NCBI GenBank assembly: GCA_013813615.1
Contig: JACCRJ010000097.1
Coordinates: forward strand, 1-6,156
Reading direction: 5' to 3'
Length of the DNA stretch: 6,156 bases
Source: Lautropia sp.
Lineage (GTDB): Bacteria; Pseudomonadota; Gammaproteobacteria; Burkholderiales; Burkholderiaceae_E
Made by a program: the position numbers and the translations under genes. The notes under the pieces are model-generated. The model was not told the DNA's origin. It worked only from the letters and a program-made list of their open reading frames with translations, and made no database searches. Of this stretch, positions 5,906 to 6,156 are shown one piece after another. Each line of letters starts with the position of its first letter. Positions within the stretch are counted from its first letter, which is position 1.

Positions 5906-6156
5906 CCAGGAGGCTGTCGGGGTTGGGCCTCGACAGCCTCCTGGCTGCGCGGCCTGACCTTCGCCAGCACCTCCAGCAGCGCGTCCGGCCCTACCGGCTT
6001 GGTGAGGTGCAGGTCGAAGCCGGCTTCGGCCGCGGCGCGCTTGTCGGCGTCGCTTCCCCAGCCGGTCAGCGCGACCAGCAGGGTGGCGTCGAGCTGCCGA
6101 TCCTTGCGGATCAGCGCCGCGGCCTCGTAGCCGTTCATGCCGGGCAGGCCGATGTC
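5902..6156 (-). CDS. Response-regulator receiver domain, C-terminal fragment
   Basis: The gene is cut by the right edge of the window; 84 residues and the stop are visible. The first visible residue is the phospho-acceptor Asp (6156-6154) in DIGLPGMNGYEAA. Thr follows 30 residues later (VALTGWG) and Lys 22 after that (LTKPV), the same spacing as CheY Asp57, Thr87 and Lys109, so the receiver looks functional. The domain ends in KVRPRSQ and a short Gln/Pro-rich tail (EAVEAQPRQPPG) with no DNA-binding output domain after it. The sequence resembles receivers at the C-terminus of hybrid histidine kinases, but a stand-alone receiver cannot be excluded. The pfp gene follows on the same strand 72 bp downstream. 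Confidence 0.85.
   Translation of the reverse strand, partial: DIGLPGMNGYEAAALIRKDRQLDATLLVALTGWGSDADKRAAAEAGFDLHLTKPVGPDALLEVLAKVRPRSQEAVEAQPRQPPG
5906..5944 (-). terminator. Long hairpin inside the 3' end of the receiver gene
   Basis: Bases 5906-5922 pair with 5928-5944 in a 17-bp stem with one G·U pair (5920/5930) and a 5-nt TTGGG loop; the central 13-bp core is perfect. It lies within the last 14 codons, encoding the Gln/Pro-rich tail, and ends just before the TGA stop. On the minus strand no T-tract follows, so it is not a standard intrinsic terminator. It could stabilise the 3' end, slow RNA polymerase or ribosomes, or limit read-through into pfp. The structure is read directly from the sequence; the role is inferred. 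Confidence 0.5.

Overview
The window is GC-rich DNA (stop-free shadow frames run for hundreds of codons opposite most genes). It has proteobacterial gene families and σ70-like promoter elements. The gene mix (FbpB/FbpC-type iron transporter, HHE hemerythrin, YihY/BrkB membrane protein, PPi-type phosphofructokinase, hybrid-kinase receiver) suits a respiratory beta- or gammaproteobacterium, perhaps near Rhodocyclales. That placement is inferred from family resemblance only; no rRNA or marker gene is present. I see no tRNA, rRNA, insertion sequence, CRISPR array or phage gene.

Layout from left to right: 1-152 is non-coding, with two abutting hairpins. 153-1250 (minus) is the ATPase of a ferric-iron ABC importer. 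1251-1360 is a divergent promoter region with a 7-bp inverted repeat. 1361-3031 (plus) is the matching two-domain permease. 3019-3567 (minus) is a hemerythrin-like di-iron protein whose end overlaps the permease end by 13 bp. 3568-3688 is a second divergent spacer; it carries a very good σ70 promoter for the hemerythrin gene. 3689-4588 (plus) is a YihY/BrkB membrane protein. 4615-5829 (minus) is a PPi-dependent 6-phosphofructokinase. 5902-6156 (minus) is the C-terminal receiver end of a response regulator or hybrid sensor kinase cut by the window edge.

The left half has an iron theme: the ATPase and permease should together drive Fe(III) uptake across the inner membrane, and the adjacent hemerythrin is an iron protein that may bind or sense O2, NO or iron. 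The periplasmic Fe(III)-binding protein that must complete the importer is not in the window. The right half couples a signalling protein to a glycolytic enzyme in tandem, but the 72-bp gap contains its own candidate promoter, so cotranscription is uncertain.

No unprecedented system is visible. The points most worth a second look are the split, divergent iron transporter with a possible shared operator, the near-consensus hemerythrin promoter, the GGND motif of the phosphofructokinase, and a 17-bp hairpin embedded in the last codons of the receiver gene.
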